Translations under genes and position numbers: made by a program | From: Sepioteuthis lessoniana | Lineage: Eukaryota; Mollusca; Cephalopoda; Myopsida; Loliginidae | DNA length: 64,000 nt | Assembly (NCBI GenBank): GCA_963585895.1 | Contig: OY757911.1 | Coordinates: forward strand, 94,898,624 to 94,962,623 | Direction: 5' to 3' | Shown here: piece by piece, positions 1 through 10,733 of the stretch | How the letters are laid out: every line of letters starts with the position of its first letter | Position numbering within the stretch: the first letter of the stretch is position 1 | The notes under the pieces: model-generated | The model's input: only the letters and a program-made list of their open reading frames with translations | Database searches by the model: none | Told to the model about the DNA's origin: nothing

Positions 1-330
1 TAAAGACGGATGCCACATCATTGGTGACAGTATATCTCCATTCATTTTGTAACATGGCCCCACTCTCAATATGATGGCGTACATCAAATACCTGGAGGAA
101 ATAATGCTTATCAAGATTGAGATAGTGGCTGTTTGAATACTCTACGCCAGGCAAAAAGAGTCTGCGCTATGCCACACAAGCAGCGGAGCCCAGTCTTAGC
201 CGACAGATAATTTCAGGGAGTACATCAATGCTCCCATCCGCCCACTAAACTGTCAAGATTGTAATACTCTTGAGTATTACGTGCGCGGCGCAGTTGAGCT
301 AAAAACCCATAAAAATGAGTGCAATATCAC
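1..330. other. Unassigned segment of higher GC than its surroundings
   Basis: This stretch is visibly richer in G and C than what follows. Read on the minus strand it gives a short interrupted frame with a run like RLRLGSA that faintly recalls the C-terminal part of some LINE reverse transcriptases, but there are stops and no diagnostic motif. A 9-bp inverted repeat with a 2-nt spacer lies near 264-283. I do not recognise a gene; an old LINE remnant is the best guess. Confidence 0.2.
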
Positions 331-649
331 ATATCAACTGAAGGCATAAATGACAGTAGTCAAAAAAAAAAATTGGTCTATGTTTGTATTGTATAGACAC
401 CGAGTCAACCACGCTTAGTTGCTATGAGAATATCTGTGACTATAGGTGTATATTATTAATAAAAAATCGACTCTTACGTATTGCAGAAAATTTCAAATTT
501 GTCTGAAGGCGGTGGTTGGAGCCAATGGTGATAATTTTCAATAGATTTAATCTGAAGTAATTTTTATGATTACATCCTTTAAAGTGAGGTGTCTGTGTTA
601 TTTTCTTTTTTGAGTCATTTTGACAATAATTAACCCAAAACACCACATT

Positions 650-652
<3 letters not shown>
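331..652. other. AT-rich sequence, nothing recognised
   Basis: AT-rich single-copy-looking DNA with short poly-A and poly-T runs. The short open frame on the minus strand resembles no family I know. Confidence 0.4.
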
Positions 653-687
<35 letters not shown>

Positions 688-690
688 TAT
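653..690. repeat. (TA)n microsatellite
   Basis: Alternating TA run with one C interruption near the right end. Confidence 0.9.
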
Positions 691-814
691 AATTTATTAT
701 GAAAAGTCATTTCCGTATATATATAGGAGAGATTGTACATTCATAAACTTGATCCTAATCCTGAATTTCATTCTTTTTTTGGGGGGGGGCGACTTTATAC
801 ACACAATGCAAGGG

Positions 815-900
815 AAATGAGATGGGGAATCCATGTTCAAATCCTGGTCGAATCTGTTTGTGTCGCACTTTGCTCTTATACTCTAATAAATGCATGAAGA
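815..900 (+). mobile_element. Possible SINE fragment with B-box-like motif
   Basis: The sequence ATGTTCAAATCCTGG resembles the internal B box of a tRNA-type promoter, as in the other tRNA-headed SINEs of this window. No matching A box is clear upstream, so this is at most a partial and degraded copy. Confidence 0.25.
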
Positions 901-1088
901 CATCCGTTCAACCCACCTGCAATCATTAATAGATAGTTTGACTGATTTGCTGCTTTAGCCATGATTAAGTAATTTTTCTACAAGAAAAGAATTAAAATTA
1001 GTTATACTCTGCTGAAAAATTACCTTGTTTCACATCCAGCTCATGGATATAACAACTTCACACAAGCTAAACATCACATACACCCAGA

Positions 1089-1091
<3 letters not shown>

Positions 1092-1145
<54 letters not shown>
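1092..1145. repeat. (TA)n microsatellite
   Basis: Uninterrupted TA dinucleotide run of about 27 units. Confidence 0.95.
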
Positions 1146-1147
<2 letters not shown>

Positions 1148-1341
1148 TTGTACCTAGTCACTGCGCGCGATGAAGATGAAACACATGGTCCTTTTTAAGC
1201 GTATTTTAACACGTTTGGATGCAGACCTTTCCTTCTTGTAGACTGCTTGTTCCACCAGGGTTATATGTATCAATATGCTCTTCTATTCACCCATAATCAA
1301 AAAATGAACAGTTGGATTCATACCTTTAGCAAATGCAATTG

Positions 1342-1344
<3 letters not shown>

Positions 1345-1394
<50 letters not shown>
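1345..1394. repeat. (TA)n microsatellite
   Basis: Uninterrupted TA dinucleotide run of about 25 units. Confidence 0.95.
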
Positions 1395-1396
<2 letters not shown>

Positions 1397-1870
1397 ACTT
1401 TTTTATACTGTCAATTTAGTTTGGTTTTATTGATATGATATTTAAAGAAGTTGTGCTCTGTAGAACTACTTATATATTGCAGTAATGGTGTCTGTCGAGA
1501 TTTCTAGATTTTATCTTCATCGAACAGGTGCAAATTTGAAATAAATATGATGGCTGTTTTGATAATTCTGAATATACGTTAAAAGAAACGCGATTGAGTA
1601 GCTTCACCCCATACCAAAAGAGAAAATTTCCACAAGTATTTGGAATAATGAAACACTATGAAATGAATGTGTAGAATGGCCGGGAAGTTTCTGAAAAATT
1701 ATTTATTCATTGTCCATTTTTACAGCAACTACAGCTTTGCTCGAGATACTGTTTGAACACATCTGTTACACATATTAAAAGAATTTTACAAAAGAGTTGA
1801 AAAGTTAGAAATAAATTTTACCAATAAATAAAAAAATCAAACATTTTAAAGTTTTAAATTATGACACATA
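1395..1870. other. AT-rich sequence, nothing recognised
   Basis: No open frame of interest, no internal promoter boxes and no similarity to the repeat families seen elsewhere in the window. Confidence 0.4.
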
Positions 1871-1871
1871 C

Positions 1872-1872
1872 A

Positions 1873-1956
<84 letters not shown>

Positions 1957-1972
1957 AAGAAGAAGAAGAAGA
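1872..1972. repeat. (AAT)n followed by (AAG)n trinucleotide arrays
   Basis: About 18 AAT units (1873-1927) pass directly into about 15 AAG units (1928-1972). The array abuts the truncated 5' end of the R4/Dong-like LINE fragment that follows, which also ends in AAT repeats. This is the arrangement expected if the LINE inserted into a TAA-type repeat. Confidence 0.95.
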
Positions 1973-3410
1973 ACGACATCAAACTGTTTGCCAAAGACGA
2001 AAATGAATTCGAAACACTAATACAGACTGTGATAATATACAATCAAGACATAAAAATCGAATTTGGCATAGAAAAATGCACCATGCTAGTAATGAAAAGC
2101 GGCAAACGACACTTGACGGAAAGAGTCGACCTATCAAATCAAGAAAAACTCAGAATGATCAGAGAAAAAGAAACCAATAATTACTTGAGAATATTAGAAG
2201 CTGACACCATCAAATAAGTGTAAAAGAAAGAAAAAAAATTAAAAAGTGTATCTCAAAAGAACCGGAGATCTACTCGAGACAAAACTCTACAGCAGGGACC
2301 TTGTCAATAGGAAAAATACCTGGGCTCGTAAGATGGTCGGGACCAATCTTGAAGTGGACCAGAGAAGAACTCAAACAAATAAACCAGAAACAAGAAAACT
2401 AATTAACCTGCATAAGGCCTTGCGTTACAAAGATGACGTTGACAGACTATATGTGTTAAGGAAAGAGAGAGGAACAGGACGTATCAGCATTGAAAACAGC
2501 GTTGACACATCGATACATTGAGTCGAAGAATACATAAAAAAGCACGGAGGATTACTGATTACAGTCACCAGAAGCAATACTGACAAAACGAGGATCAGCA
2601 GAACTATAACCGGAAAACAAGAGTAGGAAGAAAAACAATTCTGCTGACGTTTTAAGTGGCTAACAAGTGACATCTCAAACGAGAAAACGTGAACAGCTAA
2701 GAAAGGGAAAGCTTAAGCGAGAAATTAAATCTCTTCAAATAGCAGCACAAGCCAATGCCATAAGGACCAACCATATCAAAGCGAAAATAGTTAAGACACA
2801 GCAAAACAGCAGATGTAGGTTATGTTGTGATAGAGTTGAAATAATCACATAATAAGCAAATGCAGCAAATTAGGACAAAAAGAATATATGACTAGGAACG
2901 ACTGGGTGGGTAAGGTGATTGATTCTCTGGGAATTGTGCAAAAAAAATTTATTTTCACCATGTGAATATATAATATCCACCACCCAGAACCTCTCCTTGA
3001 AAATAAAACACACAAAATCCTCTAATTATAATCAACAACAAAAAAACAAAAAAAAGAGAACTTAGAAAATTGTCGACTTTGCTGTCCCGGCTGACCAGAG
3101 AATAAAACTGAAAGAATGTGAAAAGAAGGATAAGTACCTCGACCTTGTTAGGGAATTGAAAAAACTATGGACCGTGAAAGTGAAAATTATTTCAATTGTA
3201 ATCGGTGCGTTTGGAACAGTAACTAAAGGATTACTAAAGGGACTAAAAGAATTGGAAGTTGGCAGACGAGTGCAGACCATTCAAACTACTACATTATTGA
3301 GAACGGCCAGAATACTGAGTAGAGTCCTGGACACTTGAGGAGAGTTGCTGTCTCTCAAACTCCAGTGAGAGACCATCAGCTAACGCTGATGTGAAAAACT
3401 CTAATGAGTA
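1973..3410 (+). mobile_element. R4/Dong-like LINE remnant A, 5' truncated, 3' end present
   Basis: The fragment encodes the end of a reverse transcriptase followed by the C-terminal region of a restriction-like-endonuclease LINE. It opens at DIKLFAK, immediately after the position of the catalytic YMDD, continues through FGIEKCTMLVMKSGK (about 2065-2103), and reaches a zinc-knuckle-like CRLCCDR (about 2812-2832). It ends with KIVDFAVPAD (about 3070-3100) and the conserved 3' part GAFGTVTKGLLKGL (about 3206-3247). Frames change at least four times, stops interrupt the frame, and the RRPD part of the endonuclease motif is deleted near 3020. The 3' end lies a few bases before an (AAT)n tail. The fragment is dead. 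Clade assignment to R4/Dong rests on the order RT, CCHC, RLE and on the TAA-type flanks. Confidence 0.75.

Positions 3411-3485
<75 letters not shown>
3411..3485. repeat. (AAT)n array between two R4/Dong-like fragments
   Basis: About 25 AAT units. The array is the 3' tail of fragment A and directly borders the truncated 5' end of fragment F in the same orientation. Confidence 0.95.
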
Positions 3486-3486
<1 letters not shown>

Positions 3487-3487
<1 letters not shown>

Positions 3488-4130
3488 ACCAGTTAAATTA
3501 TTCACATGATTAGCAAATACAGCAAATTAGCACCAAAAGAGTTTAAGTCTAGACACGACTTGGTGGGAAAGGTGGTCCACTGGGCATTATGGAAGAAACT
3601 GAAATTTGACCATACTACCAAATGGTATGTGCACAAAGCAGAATCCCTCCTGGATCCTGTAACACACAAAAGTCTCAGATATTTTGTGATGCAAACGGAT
3701 CGCCATATCCAAGCCAGACGACCAGACTTAGTGAGTTAACAATAACAAAAAGAAAAGAACCTGCAGTATAGTGGACTTTGCGATTCCGACGAACCATAGA
3801 TCGAAAATCAAAGAAGACAAAAAAGAGACAAATACTTAGACCTTGCCAGAGAATTAAAAAAATATAGAGCATTAAGATGACGGTGATAACTATTATAATT
3901 GGTAAACTCTGAATGATCCTCAAAGGATTATTTAACACAGCTTGTAGAGTTAAAAGTCAAAGGACGAACCGGAACCATCCAAACTTCAGCATTGGTGTGG
4001 TCATCTAGAATATTTCAGGATACTTGAGGAGATTTGCTGTCGCTCAAACCCCAATGAAAGACCATCGGCTAACGCTGGAGTGAAAAACTCACAAGAAGTA
4101 AAGGAATAAAGAAATAAAATAATAAAACAT
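3487..4130 (+). mobile_element. R4/Dong-like LINE remnant F, 3' part
   Basis: The fragment starts at the His-containing end of the zinc knuckle (about 3500) and reads SKYSKLAPKEFKSRHDLVGKV, then KWYVHKAESLL. The endonuclease motif ARRPDL lies near 3713-3732. After a stop at 3737 the reading continues in other frames through DFAIP-like and TKGLFN-like sequence to the conserved 3' end ACCATCGGCTAACGCTGG (about 4060-4080). It finishes in a short degraded AATAAA/AATAAT tail. It is more diverged than fragment A and therefore probably older. RPD with the downstream VDF are the recognisable remains of the PD-(D/E)XK-type endonuclease. Confidence 0.7.
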
Positions 4131-4984
4131 TTTTTTAAAGTTTGACTTGGAAATGAATTACAGCCTTCTGTTTATAATTTGTTTCTGTTAAGACATTACT
4201 TGAAAAGTAGGATCAAACATGTCCAAGTAAATAATCTGAGTTGGACTGTTTCAATTTCGTAAACTTCTACCAGATAGGTGGGAAAAAAAAATCTTTCGCT
4301 CTGAACTCCCACCCATAAAAAAAGAATTCTGATTGAATCAGCTTGAATCCTACTTGATCCTACTCTTGATCAATAAATAAGCATTTTGAGCAAGTTTCTT
4401 CGGCAGTTATAGAGAAGCAAGGATAACTCAGTATCCTCTGGATATCAGCACACTCAAAAAAGAAACCATTTTTTAAAATTTGTTGCGTTGCCAACCAAAC
4501 GACTGATGTTCATTTTTTTTTTAAGACCGACACTTTCTAAGTCAAGAAGAGAGGCAAAATTTTCACTACCTCTTATCTCCATTGTTCAAATAATATTCTA
4601 CAATCATACAGCCAGAAATATCTTTTGACTACAAAAGGAGAATTCAACATTCTTGGGAACATATTTCGGGAAGCAGCAACTTTTGCCTAAAATAGAATAA
4701 TTCAACATTCCACTGAATATATTTATGGTAGTCTTTAAAAGCAAGAATTGATCACGAAATCTTTGTCATAGACCAAAGCTTGTGCAGAAAATATTTTAAA
4801 TATATTAGGGATATAGAAAAAATCTTTTAAAAATTGTTTATTATTTATCTTCATTTCATACATTCCGAAATAATCTTATTATTTTTACAATTGAACTATT
4901 CGGTAAATTTACCCATTTAAGAGAAATAAAACTTTCTCATATTATTATTTTTAATAAGAGATACTAAGTTGTATATCAAAGCTT
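4131..4984. other. AT-rich sequence, nothing recognised
   Basis: Two related sentences of sequence (near 4650 and 4690, both containing AATTCAACATTC) suggest a short imperfect duplication of about 65 bp. No coding or promoter features are visible. Confidence 0.3.
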
Positions 4985-5106
<122 letters not shown>

Positions 5107-5256
5107 GATAGATAAAAATATTTAGTGTGTTCGATGATTGCATTGTCGAGATAAAAAAAAACAAACACCTACTCTGCGGACCTGTGTTATTTGTAATCCT
5201 AAAAGAGATATACATGCTCTATCACTGACATTGAACACTTTTATTTATAAGGATTG

Positions 5257-5258
<2 letters not shown>

Positions 5259-5290
<32 letters not shown>
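5259..5290. repeat. (TA)n microsatellite
   Basis: Uninterrupted TA run of about 15 units. Confidence 0.9.
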
Positions 5291-5292
<2 letters not shown>

Positions 5293-5486
5293 TGATATAT
5301 CATTAGGGATACTTTGGGTATATGCACACTCGACCGTACATGTAAACTGAGATATGGTAAATGGATATTTTATTCCTATGACATATTTCGCTTACAGAGT
5401 TTCAGCAAAAAGAAAAAAAAAGAAACAGCGTTATCATTTTTTGTACATATTTTTAAACACCTTTTCAATAGCATTAACTAGATCAT

Positions 5487-5600
5487 AAACACACACAAAC
5501 ACATACACACACGCACACACGCACACATATAAATATATATGGGTGTGTGTTTGTATGTTTATATGTGTTTTTGTGCGTGTGTGTTCGTCTGTGCATATAT
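5487..5600. repeat. Imperfect CA-rich then TG-rich microsatellites
   Basis: Interrupted CA repeats (to about 5528), a short TA core and interrupted TG repeats form a loose inverted arrangement. Confidence 0.8.
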
Positions 5601-5685
5601 ATGTACATACGCATAACTTTGCATGACCCGCTTCGTGCCTCCTTTAAGTGGTCGAGCATGTTGCAGAGTTCAGCCAAATTCTTGA

Positions 5686-5706
5686 TTATATATATATATA
5701 TATATA
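5686..5706. repeat. (TA)n microsatellite
   Basis: Short TA run of about 10 units. Confidence 0.85.
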
Positions 5707-5719
5707 CAAAGAGACAGAG

Positions 5720-6430
5720 AGATTATTTTTTTAAGTTGATTAATGAGTTTATTCATCTGATATTATATCAGACACTGAAGATAGGTCAGTTTATAATTGT
5801 CATTTGACCACCCTGTATGTTCCTCTCTGCATGAACGTTGTCCTCTGTCCGATACTATGGGAAGTGGACACTTAGCCGTAATCTAATAAGTGAAAAAAAT
5901 ATCATGTTTTGGTCAGCACCCATATACACTGTGCATTTCACAAATTGACTTGTACTGACATTATTCAATGGTGCATATCGGCTAAATATCAGTGAGTAAG
6001 AACATGATACTGTGGAGGATTATCTTTTATTATTTTCTTATATTTCAAATTTCCGGAGCAATCTTTGCGAATGGAACAGGAAGTGCACCAGTCAGGTTAT
6101 CTGGTCCTCAACCCGTATACATTTCGAAATTCACAAAATCCATAATACTGCTTTGAAATAGGGTGTCCAATTCTCTGGTAAATATTGCTGTAGTATCTGC
6201 CCGGTCTGCCTAATTTTCAAATGTCAAGCTAATTGATGAAGTGAGGTTCACATAGACGAACTCTGTCGTAATGTATACATAAGTATTCAATTCAACTCCG
6301 AGCAGGATGTGGCACAAGAGTAATTTCAAGTGGATTGAACGTTGGTTGGAATTCTATGGTTTCCTTCTCTCATACTGGTTGCTTTAACAAAGTGAACGGA
6401 CCAAGTCAGCCAAATCAATTCATACATTTA
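5720..6430. other. Sequence of moderate GC, nothing recognised
   Basis: Less AT-rich than most of the window. No open frame with recognisable similarity, and no A or B boxes. Confidence 0.3.
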
Positions 6431-6431
6431 A

Positions 6432-6437
<6 letters not shown>

Positions 6438-6486
<49 letters not shown>

Positions 6487-6488
6487 AA
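6438..6488. repeat. (GA)n microsatellite at a SINE 3' end
   Basis: GA repeats with a few AAAG interruptions. Read on the minus strand this is a (CT)n run directly downstream of SINE E and may be its tail. Confidence 0.9.
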
Positions 6489-6615
6489 GAGATAGATTCA
6501 TGCCTATTATTTTATTAGGACAAAGATGAAACCCAAACAGCCCCAATCCAGGATTTGAACTCAGATCACCGATTTCACTTCGAACATCAAACAACCATTA
6601 GGCTACGATCGTCTC
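6485..6615 (-). mobile_element. SINE E: tRNA-headed SINE with (CT)n tail
   Basis: On the minus strand an A-box-like TAGCCTAATGGTTG (about 6590-6603) is followed by a B-box-like GAGTTCAAATCCTGG (about 6546-6560). A short body then passes through a TCCTAATAAAATAATAGG-type end into (CT)n. The spacing is right for a tRNA-derived RNA polymerase III promoter. I could not see a paired acceptor stem, so a functional tRNA is unlikely. Confidence 0.6.
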
Positions 6616-6702
6616 CAAAAATCGAAGTGGATATGCAGCTTTCTGGCATATGTTTACTAAAGACATTTTAAAGATTTCACTTTATGCAATCCATGTAAGC
6701 AG

Positions 6703-6704
<2 letters not shown>

Positions 6705-6762
<58 letters not shown>
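6705..6762. repeat. (TA)n microsatellite
   Basis: Uninterrupted TA run of about 28 units. Confidence 0.95.
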
Positions 6763-6767
<5 letters not shown>

Positions 6768-6871
6768 AGCAGTCTTTTAATCAATAAGATGTAGTTTCCA
6801 ACTCTTCTTTAGGGTCGTACTAATGAGACGGTTTGGTGAAACCTAGGAAGATTTTTTCTGACAATGAATGC

Positions 6872-6876
<5 letters not shown>

Positions 6877-6905
<29 letters not shown>
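6877..6905. repeat. (TA)n microsatellite next to a LINE 3' end
   Basis: TA run that touches the (CAT)n tail of RTE-like copy 1. Confidence 0.9.
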
Positions 6906-6907
<2 letters not shown>

Positions 6908-7754
6908 TCATCATGTCGTGCCGCCAGAACGGATATCCCTGACCCTCTCTTCCCATTTTTCCCTATTGTTTATCGCCTCTGGCAGGTCTTCAGGGCTACA
7001 TCCCGTATCCTCACTTAGCTGTTGTATGCATGTTGGAGCAGTTCGTCCTGCTTTTGCTCGGCCATATGTGGGGGTCCATAGGAGTACATCACTTATGAGC
7101 TTGCCCCTGCTTCTCCAGCAGTGTCCTGCGTGCCTGGTTCGTCTAACTTGGATAGTTTTCGTGATGGGAGGTAGGTGACCGTATGTTTGGTGCTTTGTTG
7201 GGTGTTGCCTCCAGGACTTGTTCAACTTTGCTCGCAGCATTCTTGTGTTATTGCCTTCTACTTTTTTCTCTATCCGTTTTGTTAGCGTCCAAGTAGTGCA
7301 TCCACATAGCAGTATCTACACGACCGTTGCATGGAAAAAACTGCGTTTTATTTTATCGGTCAGGTCTGACTTCCATATGATCGTTAGCTTATCGATAGCT
7401 GCCCATGCCACGTGTTGATGTCTTTTTCGATTGATGAGACACTGCTTCCCAGGTAGATGAATTTGTCTACCAGTTTCTGAGAGGTTCCGTCTCGTGTGGA
7501 AATGTTACCTGTTTATCAAAGCACGTGTATTCAGTTTTTTGTGCATTGAAATGGGGGCCAATGCCTGCGGCGGCTTGTCCCAAACTATGCTGTAGTATTT
7601 CGGCTTGGTTGGGTGTATTTGCCAGAATCGCTATGTCATCGGCGTAGTCGGCGTCGGTAATTGTTTTTGCGGGGTACCTTCTGCTTCTTTTATTTGTCAG
7701 CTCGAAGCTGATTTCTTTGATTTTATCAATCGCTGTTCTAAGTGCGTAGTCGAG

Positions 7755-7755
<1 letters not shown>
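6906..7755 (-). mobile_element. RTE-like LINE copy 1, 5'-truncated, degraded
   Basis: The last third of an APE-type LINE on the minus strand. Translation first gives the RT core: SRRYPAKTITDADYADDIAILANT with the catalytic YADD near 7632-7643, then the C-terminal region NKSWRQHP, YGHLPPITKTIQVRRTRHAGHCWRS and NREKWEERVRDIR. The frame is broken between about 7240 and 7467 by a short deletion and a TAG. The 3' end is a (GATGAT)n run at 6906, typical of the very short 3' UTR of RTE-clade LINEs. The 5' end is cut where a (CA)n(TA)n array begins. Clade assignment is from motif order and tail style, not from a tree. Confidence 0.85.

Positions 7756-7839
<84 letters not shown>
7756..7839. repeat. 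(CA)n(TA)n compound microsatellite
   Basis: About 13 CA units followed by about 28 TA units. It starts exactly at the broken 5' end of RTE-like copy 1. Confidence 0.95.
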
Positions 7840-7844
<5 letters not shown>

Positions 7845-7845
7845 T

Positions 7846-8115
7846 ACCTACCCATATGCACGAGCAGAATGCAACGCGAGACCGATTTATTGGCAGGTTT
7901 TAACAGGTTTTAATTCAGAGTTTTCCTTTACCTAGACCGGTTGCTATACCATTATTGAATAGCCAATTATTCCCAACTATTTTGCCCATAGGTGGAGAAA
8001 GAGTACTGAAATTATTATCTTTTGGAGGGCATTAGCGTTATTTGAAATGCAAACAGACTACTCTAACATTTGAACTCAATTCGCTGTATCCATTTCTTAC
8101 GACAGGTGTCTTCCT
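7846..8115 (-). mobile_element. SINE A, degraded copy
   Basis: The sequence matches the minus-strand copy at 8766-9052 along its length, including AACAGGTTT(T/G)AATTCAGAGTTTTCC and CCATTTCTTACGAC. The tRNA-like head is largely lost, and this copy is more diverged than the next one. Confidence 0.65.
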
Positions 8116-8378
8116 ATATACCATTTAAAGTACAGTCTTCACTGAAATTAAATTTAAACAATAGATAATATTTAAAAGAGGTTTATAGATACATATTCAT
8201 TTACAAAATAAACGTAAATACTTCTGTTTGAGCAAATGTCAGGCAAGATATTTATCCGATTTCCCAATAATTTAGATTTCACATCGAATCATATTGTAGT
8301 GAAGAGTTACGAGCGAATTCAGTCTCATGCGTGGACATTACAAAAAATGCTTCATCCCATCAACATTCCCCATGGGCA
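8116..8378. other. AT-rich spacer
   Basis: No recognised content. A short open frame from 8236 runs into SINE C sequence and is not a gene. Confidence 0.3.
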
Positions 8379-8379
8379 A

Positions 8380-8680
8380 GTCGGCTGGGGCTATAGAATA
8401 TACCGACTGCACCTCTGCAGTTAGGTAAGACTCTCCTTATGACTCTAAACAATCTGATGGCGCAGCTTTAAATAAGCTGGAACTTTCAGGAATGTAGAGT
8501 ACTCCTTCATTGCCATCACTCAAGATCTACTCTAACCTGGAGTGGTAGCGCCTGATAGGGTCCAATCTATTGATCAAATAGAATTAGTCAGTGTACTTAT
8601 GCTAAATTGAATTGTTGGAAATCGAACTGTTATGATGCATAATGGTGGATTTGGTATTAAACAATCTATGTTTATTTAAT
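8380..8680 (+). mobile_element. SINE C copy with one minisatellite unit
   Basis: The block contains GACTGCACCTCTGCAG, a segment ending CTTCATTGCCATCACTC, GAGTGGTAGCGCCTGATAG and then ACTTATGCTAAATTGAATTG. The last belongs to the tandem unit seen expanded at 19860-20230. It ends with ATTTGGTATTAAAC, the same 3' motif as the long copy. I see no tRNA-type A/B boxes in the head, so the class is uncertain. Confidence 0.6.
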
Positions 8681-8765
8681 AAGTATCTCTGCGATATTTT
8701 TTGAACTACTGGAAACCAATAAGATATGTTCAAACGCATTTAGAATTTGAATAATATCAATTAAT

Positions 8766-9052
8766 ATTTACCCAACCCCTCCGCTCGGGCAGGATATGAC
8801 ACAAGGTCAATTTTTAGGCGGAGTTTAACAGGTTTGAATTCAGAGTTTTCCTTCTCCTAGACTAGTTGCCAAACCAAGGCTGAAGAACCTAGTCTGCCCT
8901 ACTATTTACCCATAGCTGGATGGAGAATAATTCGATTCATACCTTTCCCAAGGGTATTAGTGCTATGTGAAATGCAATCTGTCTCGTCCAGGATTTGAAC
9001 TTGTATCGTCGTGTCCATTTCCTACGACGATAACCACTACACCACGGGAATT
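8766..9052 (-). mobile_element. SINE A1, nearly complete tRNA-headed copy
   Basis: On the minus strand the head reads CCCGTGGTGTAGTGGTTATC (A box, about 9029-9048) and AAGTTCAAATCCTGG (B box, about 8989-9003). This is the spacing of a tRNA-type internal promoter. The body contains GGGAAAGGTATGAATC and CCAGCTATGGGTAAATAGT. The 3' end contains GCCCGAGCGGAGGGG (about 8778-8792). Three further copies share this body at 7846, 21218 and 47817, which makes it a multicopy family. The head is closest in style to Asp/Glu-type tRNAs. Confidence 0.75.
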
Positions 9053-9075
9053 ATATCAATAATAATTAAACATAA

Positions 9076-9315
9076 GGGGTCAAGGTAACGTAGTGGTAAA
9101 AGCGAGGGACTATTAATTCATAGTTAGCGAGTTCAATCGCCAGCAGTACTATTATTTTAACTTGTAGAGTAATACACTTGAGGAAAAGTATGCATTCTCT
9201 TAAACCTCCAACCACGTGTTAAATAGCACCGCCAATTTTCTTTTAAAAGTATGGATTTAACTGTAAATAACCCACGATGGTTAATATGCTATTAAACAAA
9301 GAAAGCAAACCAAAT
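9076..9315 (+). mobile_element. SINE A2, tRNA-headed, with different 3' tail
   Basis: The head contains AACGTAGTGGTAAAAGCGAG (A box) and GCGAGTTCAATCGCC (B box). The body is shortened, and the 3' end is GTTAATATGCTATTAAAC followed by an AAAGAAAGCAAACC run. The tail matches that of the minus-strand copy at 14228-14478, and differs from A1. Confidence 0.65.
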
Positions 9316-9459
9316 CGAATCAATTAAACATGGTCTCACAGATACACGTACATAAGACATTAAGAAATGTTGCGTTTCTTCTATCGTTTTTCGTTTTATA
9401 AAACTCTTTTATAATAATTACCGAAGAGGTAAAATATCTTAACTAATGAAACTTAAAAC

Positions 9460-9461
<2 letters not shown>

Positions 9462-9530
<69 letters not shown>
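9462..9530. repeat. (CA)n(TA)n compound microsatellite
   Basis: About 16 CA units then about 18 TA units. Confidence 0.95.
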
Positions 9531-9537
<7 letters not shown>

Positions 9538-9581
9538 CTTGAACATGTAACTTTTGCGTAATATATTATAGCACAATAATA

Positions 9582-9585
9582 GTGT

Positions 9586-9640
<55 letters not shown>
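9582..9640. repeat. (TA)n microsatellite
   Basis: TA run with one C interruption near the left. Confidence 0.9.
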
Positions 9641-9642
<2 letters not shown>

Positions 9643-9692
9643 CACTTGGTTCGACTCAAACCCTCAAAATGATTTAGTGACAACCAACATTG

Positions 9693-9696
<4 letters not shown>

Positions 9697-9735
<39 letters not shown>
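9697..9735. repeat. (TA)n(GA)n microsatellite
   Basis: TA run followed by about six GA units. Confidence 0.9.
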
Positions 9736-9825
9736 TTGGTTATTTAGGTTTTAAGGTATATCAACTTTTGTAGGTTATTCAGTAACAAAATCATACTTTT
9801 ACAAATAATCAATTCTATTTCAAAC

Positions 9826-10733
9826 AAAAATATCTATAATGCTCTACTACCACCTAGAACCCAAAAGGGAGAAGATAATTTGGAAGAACTATTATGGCTT
9901 TCGGAGAAATCGATCTACGACATCACCTATTTTGACTATCCGTCCAATACTAGAAGGTGTACGTGCAAAAAACCTAGATGTAACAATATCATTCGTCGAC
10001 TTCTTCAAGGCCTTTGACTCTATACACAGAGGGGAGACTGAACAAATACTACTCGCCTACGGTCTACTCAAAGAAACCGCCCCAGCCATAATGGTGCTGT
10101 ATAAAAACACAAAAGTAAAATTCCGCTCCCCGGATGGATACACAGACTATTTCGACATTGTAGCAGGTGTGTTACAAGGAGATACATTAGCCCCATACCA
10201 GTTGATCATCTGCCTAGATTACGTGCTAAGGCTCTCTGTTGATAAAATGAAAGATAACGATTCCAAGCTGGCAATGGAAAGAAGCAAAAGATATCCCGCA
10301 TAAACAATTACGGACACAGACTACGCCGATAACATAGCACTTATGGCAAATACACCAGCCTAAGTCGAAACCCTGCTACACAGTCTGGAACGAGCAGCTG
10401 CTGGCATAGGCCTTAATGTCAAAGCAGACAAGACGGAATACATATACTTTAATCAAAGAGTCGAAACCTCCACAGTAAATGGTAGTTCTCAGAAAGTAGA
10501 GAACAAGTTTACCTACCTTGGAAGCAGTGTCTCATCAACCGAGACAGACATCAATTTGCAAATAGCTAAGGCATGGGCAGCTATCGATAGACTGTCAGTA
10601 ATATGAAAGTCAGATCTGAGGAATAAAATAAAACACAGTTTTTCCAAGCAGTGGTCGTGTCGATACTGCTATATGGACGCACTATATGGACACTAACTAA
10701 ACGTATGGAGAAAAAGCTTGACTATATTTACAC
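9826..10733 (+). mobile_element. RTE-like LINE copy 2, left part (host of copy 3)
   Basis: The fragment encodes reverse transcriptase from AAKIYNALL-like sequence at 9826. It has GFRRNRSTTSPILTIR (about 9898-9945), motif A FVDFFKAFDSIH (about 9991-10028), motif B GVLQGDTLAP (about 10165-10194), and motif C near 10320, where the YADD reads YADN. An in-frame TAA falls at 10301 and a TGA near 10604, so it is dead. It stops abruptly at about 10733 within the sequence for LEKKLD.NYT, and the missing remainder reappears at 12944. Copy 3 lies between the two halves. Confidence 0.85.

Noticed and set aside
1854-2042. Poly-Phe/poly-Leu frame on the minus strand and poly-Asn/poly-Lys frame on the plus strand
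   Set aside because: Translations of the (AAT)n(AAG)n array. Only the part after 1973 is real LINE sequence.
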